From Kitasatospora albolonga (lineage in GTDB: Bacteria > Actinomycetota > Actinomycetes > Streptomycetales > Streptomycetaceae), in contig CP020563.1 in the NCBI GenBank assembly GCA_002082585.1, forward strand, positions 4,706,001 to 4,770,000: 64,000 bases of DNA. Reading direction: 5' to 3'. The notes below the pieces were generated by a model. It searched no databases and was not told the origin of the DNA. It saw only the letters and a program-made list of their open reading frames with translations. Shown piece after piece: positions 8,055 to 18,300 of this stretch (its first letter is position 1; the number at the start of each line of letters is the position of its first letter). Both the position numbers and the translations under genes were made by a program.

Positions 8055-8990
8055 TCAATCACCCGGTACTACCGCCTGGATGGAGGTTGAATCGTCATCC
8101 GGCCAAAGGAAGAATCCGAAATCATCGCCCAGGGGCACCTCTGCCTCGGTCGGCAGATCGACCCCCTCCCTGCATACCAGAATTTCTGGTGAGACTCCGC
8201 CGATCGACCGAGAGAAGATCACGACCGGCAATTCTTCGGCCATGGTGGCCGACTCAATTGCAGGCAGGAGATTTTGCCGGGAGATCCATTGGACGTTTGC
8301 GTCAAGATATGCCGTAACCAAGGAATGCGGTCGAATGGATCTGGAAATTATCGAGAGGTCCTCGTCCAAAATGGGATGCCATCGACAGCCGTAGGACCCA
8401 TCCGCCCAGCGCTCAAGGATTGCAGTTGTGCCTCGCGACAGCCTGACGCTCTGCGCGACCTCCTCCCAGAACTCGCCATCTGCCGGACGGGAGGCCGCAT
8501 CGCTTTCTTCTTTGCCGCAAGGCACAGAGACCACATGCAGCCCCAGGCGTTTCACCTCATCCAGAGAGTCCACCGCATCCGGTTGGATCTCCACCGAGAG
8601 GTAAAAGTCAGTCTCGACCGCCACCCGCAAGGTATCTCCACTTGTCAAAGTGCAAGAGAGCAAGCCATGTCGGAGCATCCACCTGAGCAACCTCAGGGCA
8701 GTGTGCCGATCAACAGAGCAGCCGTCATAAACGGCGCCAAGCCAGGCCGGCGGGGGCTCGTTGAGAACTAGGTTCCTCAACTCGAATCTGTCCGCCTGCA
8801 TCGCGTCGGCCAGGTATGCCACGGCTGAGATGTAGGAATCCTCCACCCGCCGATACTCGGCAGCCGTCAGCACTTCGCCATTGAAGGACTTGCCGACATC
8901 TTCGAAGGAAGTCCAGTCGGCAATCAAACCACTACGCCTGGGCTCGTCATATTTGGAGACAAGAAAACAAAGAGTCACGGGCGAAGCCAT
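8055..8990 (-). CDS. Hypothetical protein, AT-richer than the host
   Basis: 311 residues from ATG. Soluble, no signal peptide, mixed alpha/beta. It opens with MASPVTLCFLVSKYDEPR and has a helical middle (VEDSYISAVAYLADAMQADRFELR). The C-terminal half contains HPILDEDLSIISRSIRPHSLV and ends acidic (FFLWPDDDSTSIQ). No family was recognised. GC content is visibly lower than in core genes of the window, pointing to recent acquisition. It stands in the run of immunity-like genes downstream of the RHS gene, so an immunity or accessory role is possible but unproven. Confidence 0.6.
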   Translation of the reverse strand: MASPVTLCFLVSKYDEPRRSGLIADWTSFEDVGKSFNGEVLTAAEYRRVEDSYISAVAYLADAMQADRFELRNLVLNEPPPAWLGAVYDGCSVDRHTALRLLRWMLRHGLLSCTLTSGDTLRVAVETDFYLSVEIQPDAVDSLDEVKRLGLHVVSVPCGKEESDAASRPADGEFWEEVAQSVRLSRGTTAILERWADGSYGCRWHPILDEDLSIISRSIRPHSLVTAYLDANVQWISRQNLLPAIESATMAEELPVVIFSRSIGGVSPEILVCREGVDLPTEAEVPLGDDFGFFLWPDDDSTSIQAVVPGD

Positions 8991-9731
8991 TCCAGTCTGC
9001 CGGACTTTCCCAGCTCGTACGGACCGCTCCGGAGTGTACTCCTGGCTGTCTGGAGCGACTCAACGGAAGGCCCGGCCTTGTGAAAAGGTCCACGGTACGC
9101 CCGGCCGCCACATCAGCTGGGCGCGATCCGGCAGACACCCGCCCACAGGGGTGCCCCACCACTTGGCGGGCCGGAGCTCAGGCAGGATCGGGACCTGAGC
9201 GGGCGGAGAGGGACTCCCTCCCGCGACCCCGAACCCCACACCACGACGAAGCCGCACCTGACCCACATGCCCCACCCCCTCGGAGGGAGGGCCGGGGGCT
9301 GGGGCGGAGCCCCTGGAAAGGTTCGCTGGGTGGCTGTTGCGCGCCTGGTCCGGCGGGGTCGTCGGCAAGCAGGGCGGAGACAGGAGCGGGCGGCGGCCCC
9401 GAGGGGCCGGGCGCGCGGGTCGCGCCGGCGGGCCGCCTCGAACCAGTGAAGAGCTTTGAACAGCTCCGCTTGTGTGGACACCCGTCCCTGTCCTGTCGCA
9501 TGCGGCGTGGCAGTCAGCGCCCGACCGCCACCCTTCCCTGGAGCAGGAGGTCGAAATCGTCGTCAAGGAACCGGTCGGACGCACCCGCATCGGTATTACC
9601 GCGCGTCCGTTCCGCCTCCGGCGCGACGCCGTCGACCGCCTTGAGGCTGCGCGCCCTCCGTACCCCTCGCCGACACAGGTCAGACCGGAAACTTGACTGC
9701 TTCACTTCAGGATCAGTTGCACTCAGCCGCT
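8991..9731. other. Gene-free region with repeat-like debris
   Basis: No supported gene. The block near 9285-9345 (CTCGGAGGGAGGG, then GGGGGCTGGGGCGGAGCCCC) resembles one end of the interspersed repeat seen intact at 61791. The flanking sequence is high-GC with open frames of atypical composition on both strands. It reads as leftover mobile or repeat DNA separating two immunity cassettes. Confidence 0.5.
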
Positions 9732-10133
9732 TCAGGACGCCTGGATCGCATCGCTGCCGATGGCGACAACCAGCGAGCCCGACCCCTCGGCCAGATAGCC
9801 ATGTTCTGGGAAGTAATCCACATGAAGGTGGTCATTCTGATCCGCCTCCAAAGTGAACCCTTCGATGTTCTCAGCAAGGAGAGAAAGGGACTCCTGCCCG
9901 CCCTCAACCTCCAGAGCTTCACCATCTTCGGAAGAAGAAATTCTCATCTTCCCACTCGCTTGCTGAAATTCAATCCGCAACAACGATTTCGTGTACGGGA
10001 ACGGATTCGAGACCTTCGCCAGGAGTATTTCTCCCCTGCCGTTCCGTAGCTTCTGAGCCAAGGCCAGCAGCTCGGAGCGGGTTCCGGACAGCTCCAATTC
10101 CCCGGTCGAATCGTCGCGCAATACCTTCAACAT
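9732..10133 (-). CDS. Imm32-like immunity protein
   Basis: 133 residues, ATG start with GGAGG 5 nt upstream. The C-terminal signature (DQNDHLHVDYFPEHGYLAEGS, followed by SLVVAI) matches my recollection of Imm32-type proteins, whose conserved core is an H-x-H-x-D/E then P-x-H motif near the end. The N-terminal part (GTRSELLALAQKLRNG) is the usual helix after a short strand. Such proteins bind and block cognate polymorphic toxins in the cytoplasm. It lies downstream of the RHS gene but is separated from it by two genes and an IS, so it probably protects against an older or foreign toxin tip. GC is lower than the host average. Confidence 0.65.
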   Translation of the reverse strand: MLKVLRDDSTGELELSGTRSELLALAQKLRNGRGEILLAKVSNPFPYTKSLLRIEFQQASGKMRISSSEDGEALEVEGGQESLSLLAENIEGFTLEADQNDHLHVDYFPEHGYLAEGSGSLVVAIGSDAIQAS

Positions 10134-10181
10134 CGCGCCTCCTTCATCGGCCTAGGCCCTGTCGTCAAATGATCCCTGCTG

Positions 10182-10415
10182 GTGGATCATGATGTGGTGA
10201 TACGTCGCCATGAACTGTCGGATGCTGAGTGGGAGTTCGTCCGGCCGTTGCTGCCTGTGTCGTTGCGGGGGCGGAAGCGTCTGGATGACCGCAGGGTCCT
10301 GAACGGGATCGTGTGGAAGTTCCGGACGGGGGTGGCCTGGCGGGATGTGCCCGGGAGGTATGGGCCGTGGGCCACGTTGCATACGCGTTTTCGCAGGTGG
10401 GCGGCGGACGGGGCG
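10182..10415 (+). pseudogene. 5' fragment of an IS5-family transposase
   Basis: A GTG start opens a frame with RRHELSDAEWEFVRPLLP, then DDRRVLNGIVWKFRTGVAWRDVP and RYGPWATLHTRFRRWAADG. These are the N-terminal DUF4096-type DNA-binding segment and the start of an IS5-group transposase. Homology stops after about 77 residues, before any DDE residue, where unrelated sequence containing the neighbouring gene's 3' end begins. The sequence GGCCCTGTCGTCAAATGATC at 10154-10173 has the look of the original IS end. It is a dead 3'-truncated copy. Confidence 0.75.
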
Positions 10416-10439
10416 TCGATAGACCGCCGGACCTCAGTA

Positions 10440-10877
10440 CTACCAAAGAGATTCCTGGGGAGTGGTGCTTTCCTTGCTCAGCGTCGACCTCAGTCTCTGG
10501 AGCATCGCAAGCCACTCTTCTCCGTCTCCTTCTTGGCTCCGGTCGTCCCACAAATCGTTGTCCTTGACAAGTAGGCGAGATACTGCGTCAACTGCCAGGG
10601 ATATCACTTCTTTGGGGATATCCGGAATATCGCAGGATGGGCCACAAACCTCCGACTGGAACTCTCCTCCGCCTTCCGTCCTCCATGCGACCAAGGCGGC
10701 TGCGGCGATTGCCATCTCCGCGCTGCCTCCATCGACATGGGAGCTGGCGTCGTTCGCCACCGAAGCAAGAGTTGCGCGTAGCATCTCGACCCGTTCGGAC
10801 TGCAGTGCACCATCTAGATCGCCAGCGAAGTCGGCGGCTGTGTCATTTTCAAACGGTTTGTGCCCCCATGTTCCCAT
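10440..10877 (-). CDS. DUF4259 family protein, immunity-like
   Basis: 145 residues, ATG start with GGGAG 5 nt upstream. The opening MGTWGHKPFENDTAADF is the hallmark of DUF4259. An Ala-rich helical body (EMAIAAAALVAWRTEGG), a Pro-containing turn and a C-terminal helix (DDRSQEGDGEEWLAMLQRLRSTL) follow. DUF4259 genes are common next to polymorphic toxins and are often regarded as immunity candidates; the biochemical role is unknown. Its stop is only about 25 bp from the broken end of the IS5 fragment, so the insertion may have trimmed its downstream context. Confidence 0.75.
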   Translation of the reverse strand: MGTWGHKPFENDTAADFAGDLDGALQSERVEMLRATLASVANDASSHVDGGSAEMAIAAAALVAWRTEGGGEFQSEVCGPSCDIPDIPKEVISLAVDAVSRLLVKDNDLWDDRSQEGDGEEWLAMLQRLRSTLSKESTTPQESLW

Positions 10878-10968
10878 GGATGCTCCCTAGCTACGAAAAC
10901 CTCAGGTTCCCTATTGATCTTACTGGCGAAAGGGGATTTCGAGCTGAGTTGCCTCTGCTGGCGATCAT

Positions 10969-11848
10969 TGAGCCTTTTCCAACCTCACGCTGACGCGTGG
11001 TGAAGGGCGAGGATGACCTGGATGATTGCTGTGATGCGGGTGGTGCTGCAGCGGAGCTTCCGTAGGAGACGCCAGCCCTTCAGGGTGGCCATGGCCTGCT
11101 CGCCGAGGCATCGGATCTTGGTGTGCGTGCTGTTGTGCCGGTGCTGCCACCGCTTGAGGCGGCGGCCGCGGAAGGGCACCCGGATGGGGCCGCCGGCACC
11201 CTGGTATGCCTTGTCGGCCCAGCACTTGAGGTCGGCGTCGGTGAGTGCGTCGACGATGCCGTGGGTGCGGGCGGCGGTCAGGTCGTGGGCGGATACGGGA
11301 AGCGCGGGCCAGGCCCACAGCAGGCGGCCGAACGGGTCGGTGAGGACCTGGACGTTCATACCGTGACGTTTGTGCTTGCCTGAGTAGTACGGCGTGCCGG
11401 CGGCGATCCGCCGATCGGCAGCAGAGTGCCGTCCAGGACCACGAACGCCTTCGTCCTCGCGATGCGTATCGCCTCGGCCAGGGTGGGCGCGAGCGCGGCC
11501 AGCAGATCGACGGCTTCGCCTATGTAGCGGTGTGCGGTCGCGATACCGATCCCGAACCCGGCGGCAAGCTGGGCGCAGGTGTCACCGCACCGCAGGTGGG
11601 GCCAGGGCGAGGAGAGCCTGACGGCTGGCGGTCAGGCGCCGCCACCTGGTCCCGATCTCCCTCGCCGCACCGCGAGTCGTCCAGTCAGGCACCGCAGGGT
11701 GCGACTGGACAGGTCGATCGACGACGGGTAGACAGCACGCGAAGCTCCTGGCGGACAGCGGATCTTGGTCGCGAAAACCGTCTACCAGGAGCTTCGTCGT
11801 TCCGTAGATCCGTCCAACACGCCAGCGTCGGCAGGTTGGAAAAGCTCA
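10969..11848 (-). mobile_element. Decayed IS element of about 0.88 kb with terminal inverted repeats
   Basis: The left end reads TGAGCCTTTTCCAACCT (10969-10985) and the right end AGGTTGGAAAAGCTCA (11833-11848), inverted copies differing by one missing base. They bracket a single transposase pseudogene on the minus strand. Just inside the right end, CGAAGCTCCTGG and CCAGGAGCTTCG form an inverted repeat around the gene start (11739-11815). I could not identify a target duplication. The element separates the DUF4259 gene from the second Imm32-like gene. Confidence 0.7.
10985..11738 (-). pseudogene. Transposase pseudogene (DDE_Tnp_4 / IS5-like group), frameshifted
   Basis: Reading from GTG at 11738, the DNA matches the family start, but a missing base after GTGCTGTCT shifts the frame and further small lesions follow. 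The last 124 codons (from MNVQVLTDPFGRLLWA) are intact and contain DLTAARTHGIVDAL, WADKAYQGAGG and the terminal LGEQAMATLKGWRLL, the C-terminal catalytic part of this transposase group. No full-length product is possible. Confidence 0.8.
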
Positions 11849-11893
11849 CTTACGCTGCCGTCAAGGCGGAGCGGAAGTTGACGTATCAGACGC

Positions 11894-11938
11894 ACCGAAG
11901 GCCCGAGGCTGCAGATGCAAAGTCTTGGGGCCTTCGGT
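11894..11938 (-). terminator. Hairpin after the RHS-immunity unit
   Basis: Arms ACCGAAGGCCC and GGGCCTTCGGT pair perfectly across a 23-nt loop. It lies about 55 nt beyond the stop of the small Imm32-like gene, which follows the RHS toxin gene, so it probably ends that transcript. Confidence 0.55.
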
Positions 11939-11991
11939 ACGTCTATCAACGCAGACCGCGATCAGTCGACAAGGATGTGGGTCGAAGGGAC

Positions 11992-12252
11992 TCAGTCTGC
12001 CATCCGCTCCAGGATCAGATCGATCTCAGATTCGATCTCCTGGTCAGCAGTAAGGTGGACATGCATCCCATTGCTTACGCCCTCCTGCGCAAGTGTAAGA
12101 AGGTGTCGCGCCAATGAAGTGAGCCCCGCGCGGTTGGCCTTGATCAGCACTTCCGATCGAGTCGCAGAGACCGTGATCTCGAAACCCTCATCCCACGAGA
12201 AGCGCAGCCCTTCATTAGGCCGGTAATCGGGGGTGATAATTACTTGCTCCAT
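11992..12252 (-). CDS. Small Imm32-like protein, probable cognate immunity for the RHS toxin
   Basis: 86 residues, ATG start with AGGAG 7 nt upstream. It has an N-terminal strand pair (EQVIITPDYRPNEGLRFSW, FEITVSATRSEVLIKA), the helix AGLTSLARHLLTLAQEGV and a C-terminal GMHVHLTADQEIE/IDLILERM stretch. I recognise this as the short Imm32-like form, though the H-x-H motif is followed by an atypical tail. It begins 86 bp after the stop of the RHS gene on the same strand, the standard position of the immunity gene for the resident C-terminal toxin. It would act in the producer's cytoplasm against the cleaved toxin tip. Confidence 0.65.
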   Translation of the reverse strand: MEQVIITPDYRPNEGLRFSWDEGFEITVSATRSEVLIKANRAGLTSLARHLLTLAQEGVSNGMHVHLTADQEIESEIDLILERMAD

Positions 12253-12338
12253 CGAGTGCTCCTAACTTTCTGACCAGCGACTTCGCTGCTTAAAGGGAAG
12301 TGCTAGCTTCCTCGGACAGTAAAGTCACTGGAATTGCC

Positions 12339-15300
12339 CTACTCGAGATAGATGTGTCGATTCTCGGTGACCATCATTTTTCCAGGCTTCTTCGGATTGG
12401 GGGCGAGCCGCTCAAAATTCATATGCGGGCCACCGCCATGCTGTCCAGTGATATCCGATTCACCCATTCTTGCGACACGCGTACCGCTCCTCGAAACGTA
12501 TCGCCCGCTACCCGGAACAGGCTCCCTGTATCCACGGCCAAGCCATTTCTCTGCTGCATTGAGCGCATCGTTCGTCGGTATGCGGGTTCCGTCCACCGGG
12601 TGGCCATCACCGTCATACTTGCGCACCGAGGTCCACGGACAATTTGAATTGTGAACCAGGACCGGAGTCTTCCTCGCCAGCACATAGTACGTGTGCGTGT
12701 CCGCAATGGTCAGGTTGTGAACAGTGGCGTTCTGTGTCCATGCCTGGACTGCGGTGATCTGCAGCCAGCTTCCCGTTGAGCTCTGGAGCCGCTGGCCGGG
12801 TTCCAGGTCATCGGCGTCCACCCACTCACCGAGGGCCGGAACCCAGAAGGGGTGTCCGTCCGTGGCGACGACCGTGCCGGTAGCGGTGCCGGCAACGTTC
12901 CCGTTGTTGTCCGGCTGGAGCTGGAGCAGCCCGGTGTCGACGGGAACCCCGTGGTCATCCCGGTTACTGGCCCGGACAGCATCACCGATGTTCCCGGGGG
13001 GTGCGTCCCCGGTCCGGACCGTGACCTTGACCAGGTTTTTCGCCCCGTCACCGAGGATGGTGGCGACCACCGGCTGCGCGGTTGTCTCACCGGTCTTCGG
13101 GTCGGTGGCCAGGACCTTGTCGCCGAGCTTGACGTCCTCGATCGGCTTACGGGTTCCGTCCGCCATCACCACGAGGGTGCCGGGCACGAAGCTGTTGCTG
13201 GGGCAGCCGACCTGCTCGGTGACAGCCTCCTCGGCCTGGCCCCTGGCCTCGCTCTTGATCTCCTCACGGGCCTTGCTGCCGGCCGACTGCTTCGGGCTGG
13301 CCTTCTTCTGCTGGGCCGGCTTCGCCTTCTGCGACGGCTTCGGCCTGGGCCTCGGCTGCGACTTCGGCTGCGGCCTGGGCTTGGGCTTGGCCTTGCGGGC
13401 GGCGGCGCGGGCCGCCTGGGCCCTCTTCGCCGCGGCGCGCTGGGCGCGCTGCTTGGCGCGGGCGGCAGCCTGGCGGGCTGCCGCGCGCTTTGCCGCGGCG
13501 CGCTGGGCGGCCCGCTTGGCGGCGGCGCGCTTCGCTGCTGCGGCCTTGCGGGCGGCTTCGCGCTTGGCCTTGGCGGCGGCCTTCTTGCGGGCCGCGGCGA
13601 TGGCGCGCTTGCGGGCTTCGGCCAGGAGCCTCTTGCGGAGGGCCTCGGCCGCCTTGCGGGCGGCGATCTGGGCGGCCCGGCGGGCGGCGGCGCGGATGGC
13701 CGCCTGGATCGCGATACGGGCCGCGATACCGATCAGGATGGGGAAGAAGAGGCCGTCGGGGTCGGAGAAGGTGGCGGGGGCGTTGTTGGAGTAGGCGTAG
13801 GGGTTGATGGTGGCGGGCTGCTGGTAGTCGACCATGGGGTCGACGGACAGGAAGCGGCCGGTGGCGGGGTCGTAGGGGCGGGCGCCGAGCTGGGTGAGCC
13901 CGGTGTCCTGGTCGCGGGTGCCGCCGACGAATCCGCGGTATCCGGGCCAGGTGGACGGGGCCGCGCCGCGGTCCTCGCCGAACGGGGTGAGCAGGCGCCG
14001 GGTGACCGGCATGCCCGCCGCGACCATGTCGACGGATGCCTGGGTGGAGCCGTGGTGGTCGGCGAGGAGGATCTCGCGTCCGCCGTCGGAGGAGCGGACG
14101 GTGGTGGCGCCGTCGGGGTGCGCGTAGGAGCGCTGCACCGATTCGGTCCCGTCCGCCTTGACGGTCAGTTCGGTCTCGCCGAGGTAGAGGGTGGTGGCTC
14201 CGTCCGCGCCGGTGCGCAGGAGGCGCTCGCCGGAGGCGCCGTAGAAGTAGGAGGTCTTCTTCTCGCCTCCGCCTTCCAGGGGTTCGGTGACGGACTCCAG
14301 GTTGCCCTCGATGTCCCAGGTCAGGGACTGGGTGGTGCCGCCGTTCTGGCGGGTGGTGGTGTTGCCGGCCGTGTCGTAGCCGAAGGTGGACCTGGTGGTG
14401 CCGTCGGCGCCGGTGGAGGTGATCTCCCTCAGCCGGTTCGGGCCGCCCGCGTCACCGCCGTAGCTGTAGGTGCGGGTGATGTCCTTGGCGGCGTTCCCGG
14501 TGGGGTCGTGCTCGACCAGCTTGGTGCGGTTGCCGGACGCGTCGAACTCGTAGGACTGCCAGTACGCCTCGGGTCCGCCGACCGTCGCCCTGCTCGGGCC
14601 GTCCGCCGCGCACTTCTCCCGCGCCGTCCAGGCCGAGGTCATGCGGCGCAGCTGGTCGTAGGCGAAGCACTGGGTGTCGGTGCCGGTCTGCGCGTCGGGC
14701 ATCCCCGGACCGGGGGTGCGGGAGATACCGGTGACGTTGCCTGCCTCGTCGTACGAGTAGGTGGTGTCGTCGATACGGCCGGGCTGGACGGAACGGTCGT
14801 GGACGACGCGGTCGGTCCGGCGGGTGAAGTCGTTGTGGAAGTAGGTGGAGAACAGCTTCTTGCCCGCGGGTCCGGCCTCGGAGCGCAGGATCTCCCCGTA
14901 CTTGGAGTACGTGACGTCGGTGACGTAGTTGGCGGCGCCGGAGATGGAGATGGGCAGGTCGTCGCGGTTGTACCGGAAGACGATGCGTTCCTTGGCCATC
15001 GGCCCGACCTTGGGCAGCTCGACCCAGGACAGGTTGCCGGTGGACGTGTAGGCGTAGGTGTACGTGTACTCGCCCGCGGCCTTTCCGGCCGTGGCGGGGA
15101 TGGTGGTCTTCGTGGTGCGGGGGCGGTAGTTGGCGTCGTACGCCGTCACCTCGTCGCGGTAGGCGTTGCCGTCCTTGTCGTAGCGGATGGAGGCGACGGG
15201 CAGGCCCTTGCCGAGGCTGTCGTAGGTCCACTCGAGCCGCTTGGGGCCGGTCGCGGAGTTCTCGCGCAGGCTGGTGGGGCGGCCGCCCTTGTCGAAGGTG

Positions 15301-18300
15301 GTGACCAGCTTGTTGCCGCGGGCGTCCACGACGGTGGTGAGGTTGTCGCCCCGGTCGTACTCGAAGCGCGTGGTGCCGCCGTCGGGATCGGTGGCCGAGG
15401 TCTGCCTGCCGCGGGCGTCGTAGGTGAAGGTGTGCTCACCGCCGCCGGGCTCGGTGACCTTGGTCAGCTGGTCCTGGTCGTCGTAGCCGTAGGTGGTGTC
15501 CTGCCAGGCGGACCGGTCGGCCTTGGTGTACTCGCGCAGCCTGGTGTCGCGGCCGTCGGTGTCCTGGTAGGTGGTGGTCACCGTCTCGCCCTTGGGCGGG
15601 GTGACGGTGACGGCGTCGCCGTCCTTGACGGTGGTGCTGCGGAGCTTCTCGTCCCCGTAGTGGTAGGTGACCTCGGAGGTCTCCTCACCGAGGCCGTTGA
15701 AGACGACCCGGGTCTGCGAGGGCACCACGTTGTCGCCGACGGTCAGCAGGCTGGGGGCGACGTTCTGGTCGTTGAAGTAGCCGTCGTTGCTCTTGTACGT
15801 ACGGCCCACGCTGTCGTAGAAGGTGTCGCTCACGATGCGGCCCTCGCCGCCGACCGCGGCGTCCTGCGTCTGGCGGGTGCGCAGCAGGCCGTCGAGGATC
15901 TCGTAGCTCGTGGCGTACGAACCGTCGTCCTTCAGGGTCCTGTTGGTGACGACCGTCGGGCCGTCGCGCCGGATGGTGTAGTCGTACTCGGCGGACGGGG
16001 ACTGGGTGGCCGGGTTCCGGTCGATGTCCCAGACCTTCAGCAGGCGCCCGAGCGGGTCGTAGCGCATGTCGACGCGCTTGCCGTTGGCGTCGATCTCCGC
16101 GGTGGGCAGGCCGCGCTGGTCGAACTCGGTGGTCTCGGTGTGGCCGAGCGGGTCGGTGTCGACCTGCTTGGTGGGGACGGCGCCGGTGGCCGGGGTGAAG
16201 GTGATCCGGGTCTCGTCGCCCTCGACGTCGAAGGTCTTGGTCTCCCGGCCGTGGATGTCGTACTCGGTCCGGTCCACCGTGATGTGGCCGTCGCCCGCCG
16301 CGTTGAGCTCCTGGACCTCGGTGACCAGGCCCCGGGTCGGAGCGGCCTTGTACGCGCCGCCGTCGTAGAGGGACCGCGTGTCGTCGATGACCTTCCCGCC
16401 GGTGGCACCGCACGCCCCGGTGGTGGTGACCTCGCGGGACTCGGTGTCGAGGATGTGCTTGGCGGTGTTGCGGGCGTACTCGATCCGGGTGCACGCCTTC
16501 TTGCCCGACGGGGTGGTCTCCTCGACCTCGGTGGGCAGTCCGGTGCTGTCGTACGTGGTGGTCTCCGAGCTGCGCCGCCAGGTGGTGTCCTTGACGTGCT
16601 CACGGGTCTCGGACTTGACCGGGGACACCATGTACGCCTGGAGCGGGGTGGTGCCGGTGCGCTTGCGCTCGGCGGTCTTCACCGCGGAGGGCGTCAGCTT
16701 GGTGGCCGCGGCGATGGCTCCGCCGTCGGAGGCGTAGGTGATCTCCTCGCGCAACTGGCCCTGGAACTCCGGGCGGTCGGCGATCTTGCCGCCCTCGGAG
16801 TCCTCGATCTCCACCGAACGGGTGCCCGACGGCAGCTTGTCGCCGTGCATACCGCGGAAGTAGCGGTTCTCGGTCAGCTGCTTGACGTCGGTGCCGGAGC
16901 CCAGCCGGGTGCGGACCCGCTCGTAACCGCGGTACTGCGACCAGGTACGCCGCTTGGCCTCGGTGTTCTCCGAGTCGTCGTACGCCCAGGCCGCGCCGCC
17001 CAGGTACTCGTAGCTCGTCACCTTGGCCACGGCGTCGGTGACGTTGTCCTCCTCGCGGACCTGGGTGACCAGGTACTTGTGGAAGTAGTCGGTGATCGGC
17101 TCCAGGGCGCCCTTCGGCGTCCAGACCTGCGGGTAGCAGCGCAGCGTGTTGGTGTGCGGGCTGGCGGGCATCGTGCCGCCGCGCTTGCACTGCTGCGGGG
17201 AGTAGGTGACGCCGATCGTGCCGCCGTTCTCGGTGTCCACGGCGTGGATGCGGTAGCGGGAGAACGGCTCCAGGCCCTCGAAGCCGTCGACCCGGTTGTC
17301 CATCTGCTCACCGCGGAAGGTGACCTTCGGCATGGTCGCGGTGGTGCCGTCCTGGCCGTGACCGGTGCGCTCGATGGACTTCAGCCACAGGGCCGGCGAG
17401 GTGCCGTCCCCGGTGGCGGGGAAGCTCTGGTCCAGGGTGAAGGAGTCGACGTTCTTGAAGCCGCCGTTGTTGACCTGGGTGGTGATCTTCGTGAGGCGCT
17501 TGGTGGACCAGAACGTCGGGGAGTTCTTGTCCTTGCACTGAGCACCGGCGTTGCACTGCTGGTCGATCGGGGTGTCGGGCCAGTGCCTGGCGTTGGCCGG
17601 GGTCCGGTCGGCCTCCGCGCAGCTGAAACCGGAGCCGGGTATGCAGCGCTCGGCCACGGTGAAGGTGATGCGCGCGGCGGCGTTCTGGGTGAACAGCTTG
17701 TCGGAGCGCTGGCCGTAGTCGATGTTCTTCAGGTAGGCGCCGCGGTCGTACTTCACACCGGCGGGCTTGTTGTTCTTGCCGTAGTGGTTGGACTCCTTGG
17801 TCCACCACAGGGACATGGCGTCGCCGCGCGGGTCGACGACGTAGTCCAGCATCCAGCGCCAGCCCTGGTCGCAGAACGAGTCGGCGAACGCGGAGGCGTA
17901 GCAGGGCTCCCCGGAGTGGTTGCCCGCGACGGGCACGGTCAGGGTGGAGTTGGTGCGCTGGGCGGCGGCGCCGGGCAGCTTGTTGAGGCCGAAGTGGTAC
18001 TGCGTGCCGTCCGTGGTGGTGAGGACCCAGTACTCGCCGCCCCGGGCGCCGTTCTCCGCGCCGGTCTTGCGCTCCAGCCTGGAGCCGTCGTCGTCCGCGG
18101 GCCGCCAGGCGCCGCTCGTGTCGTCCTTGACCAGCTCGGTGGAGGACCCGCCGAGGGACATCACCATCTGGTCCGAACCGAAGCACAGGTCCCCGGTCTT
18201 GCCCGCCTGGCCCGGGTTGTTGGCACCGGTGCCCTGGTCGTCGGAGCAGGAGCGGTACCGGCGCTCGATGAAGCCGGGCTCGTAGTCCCAGCCCTCGGCG

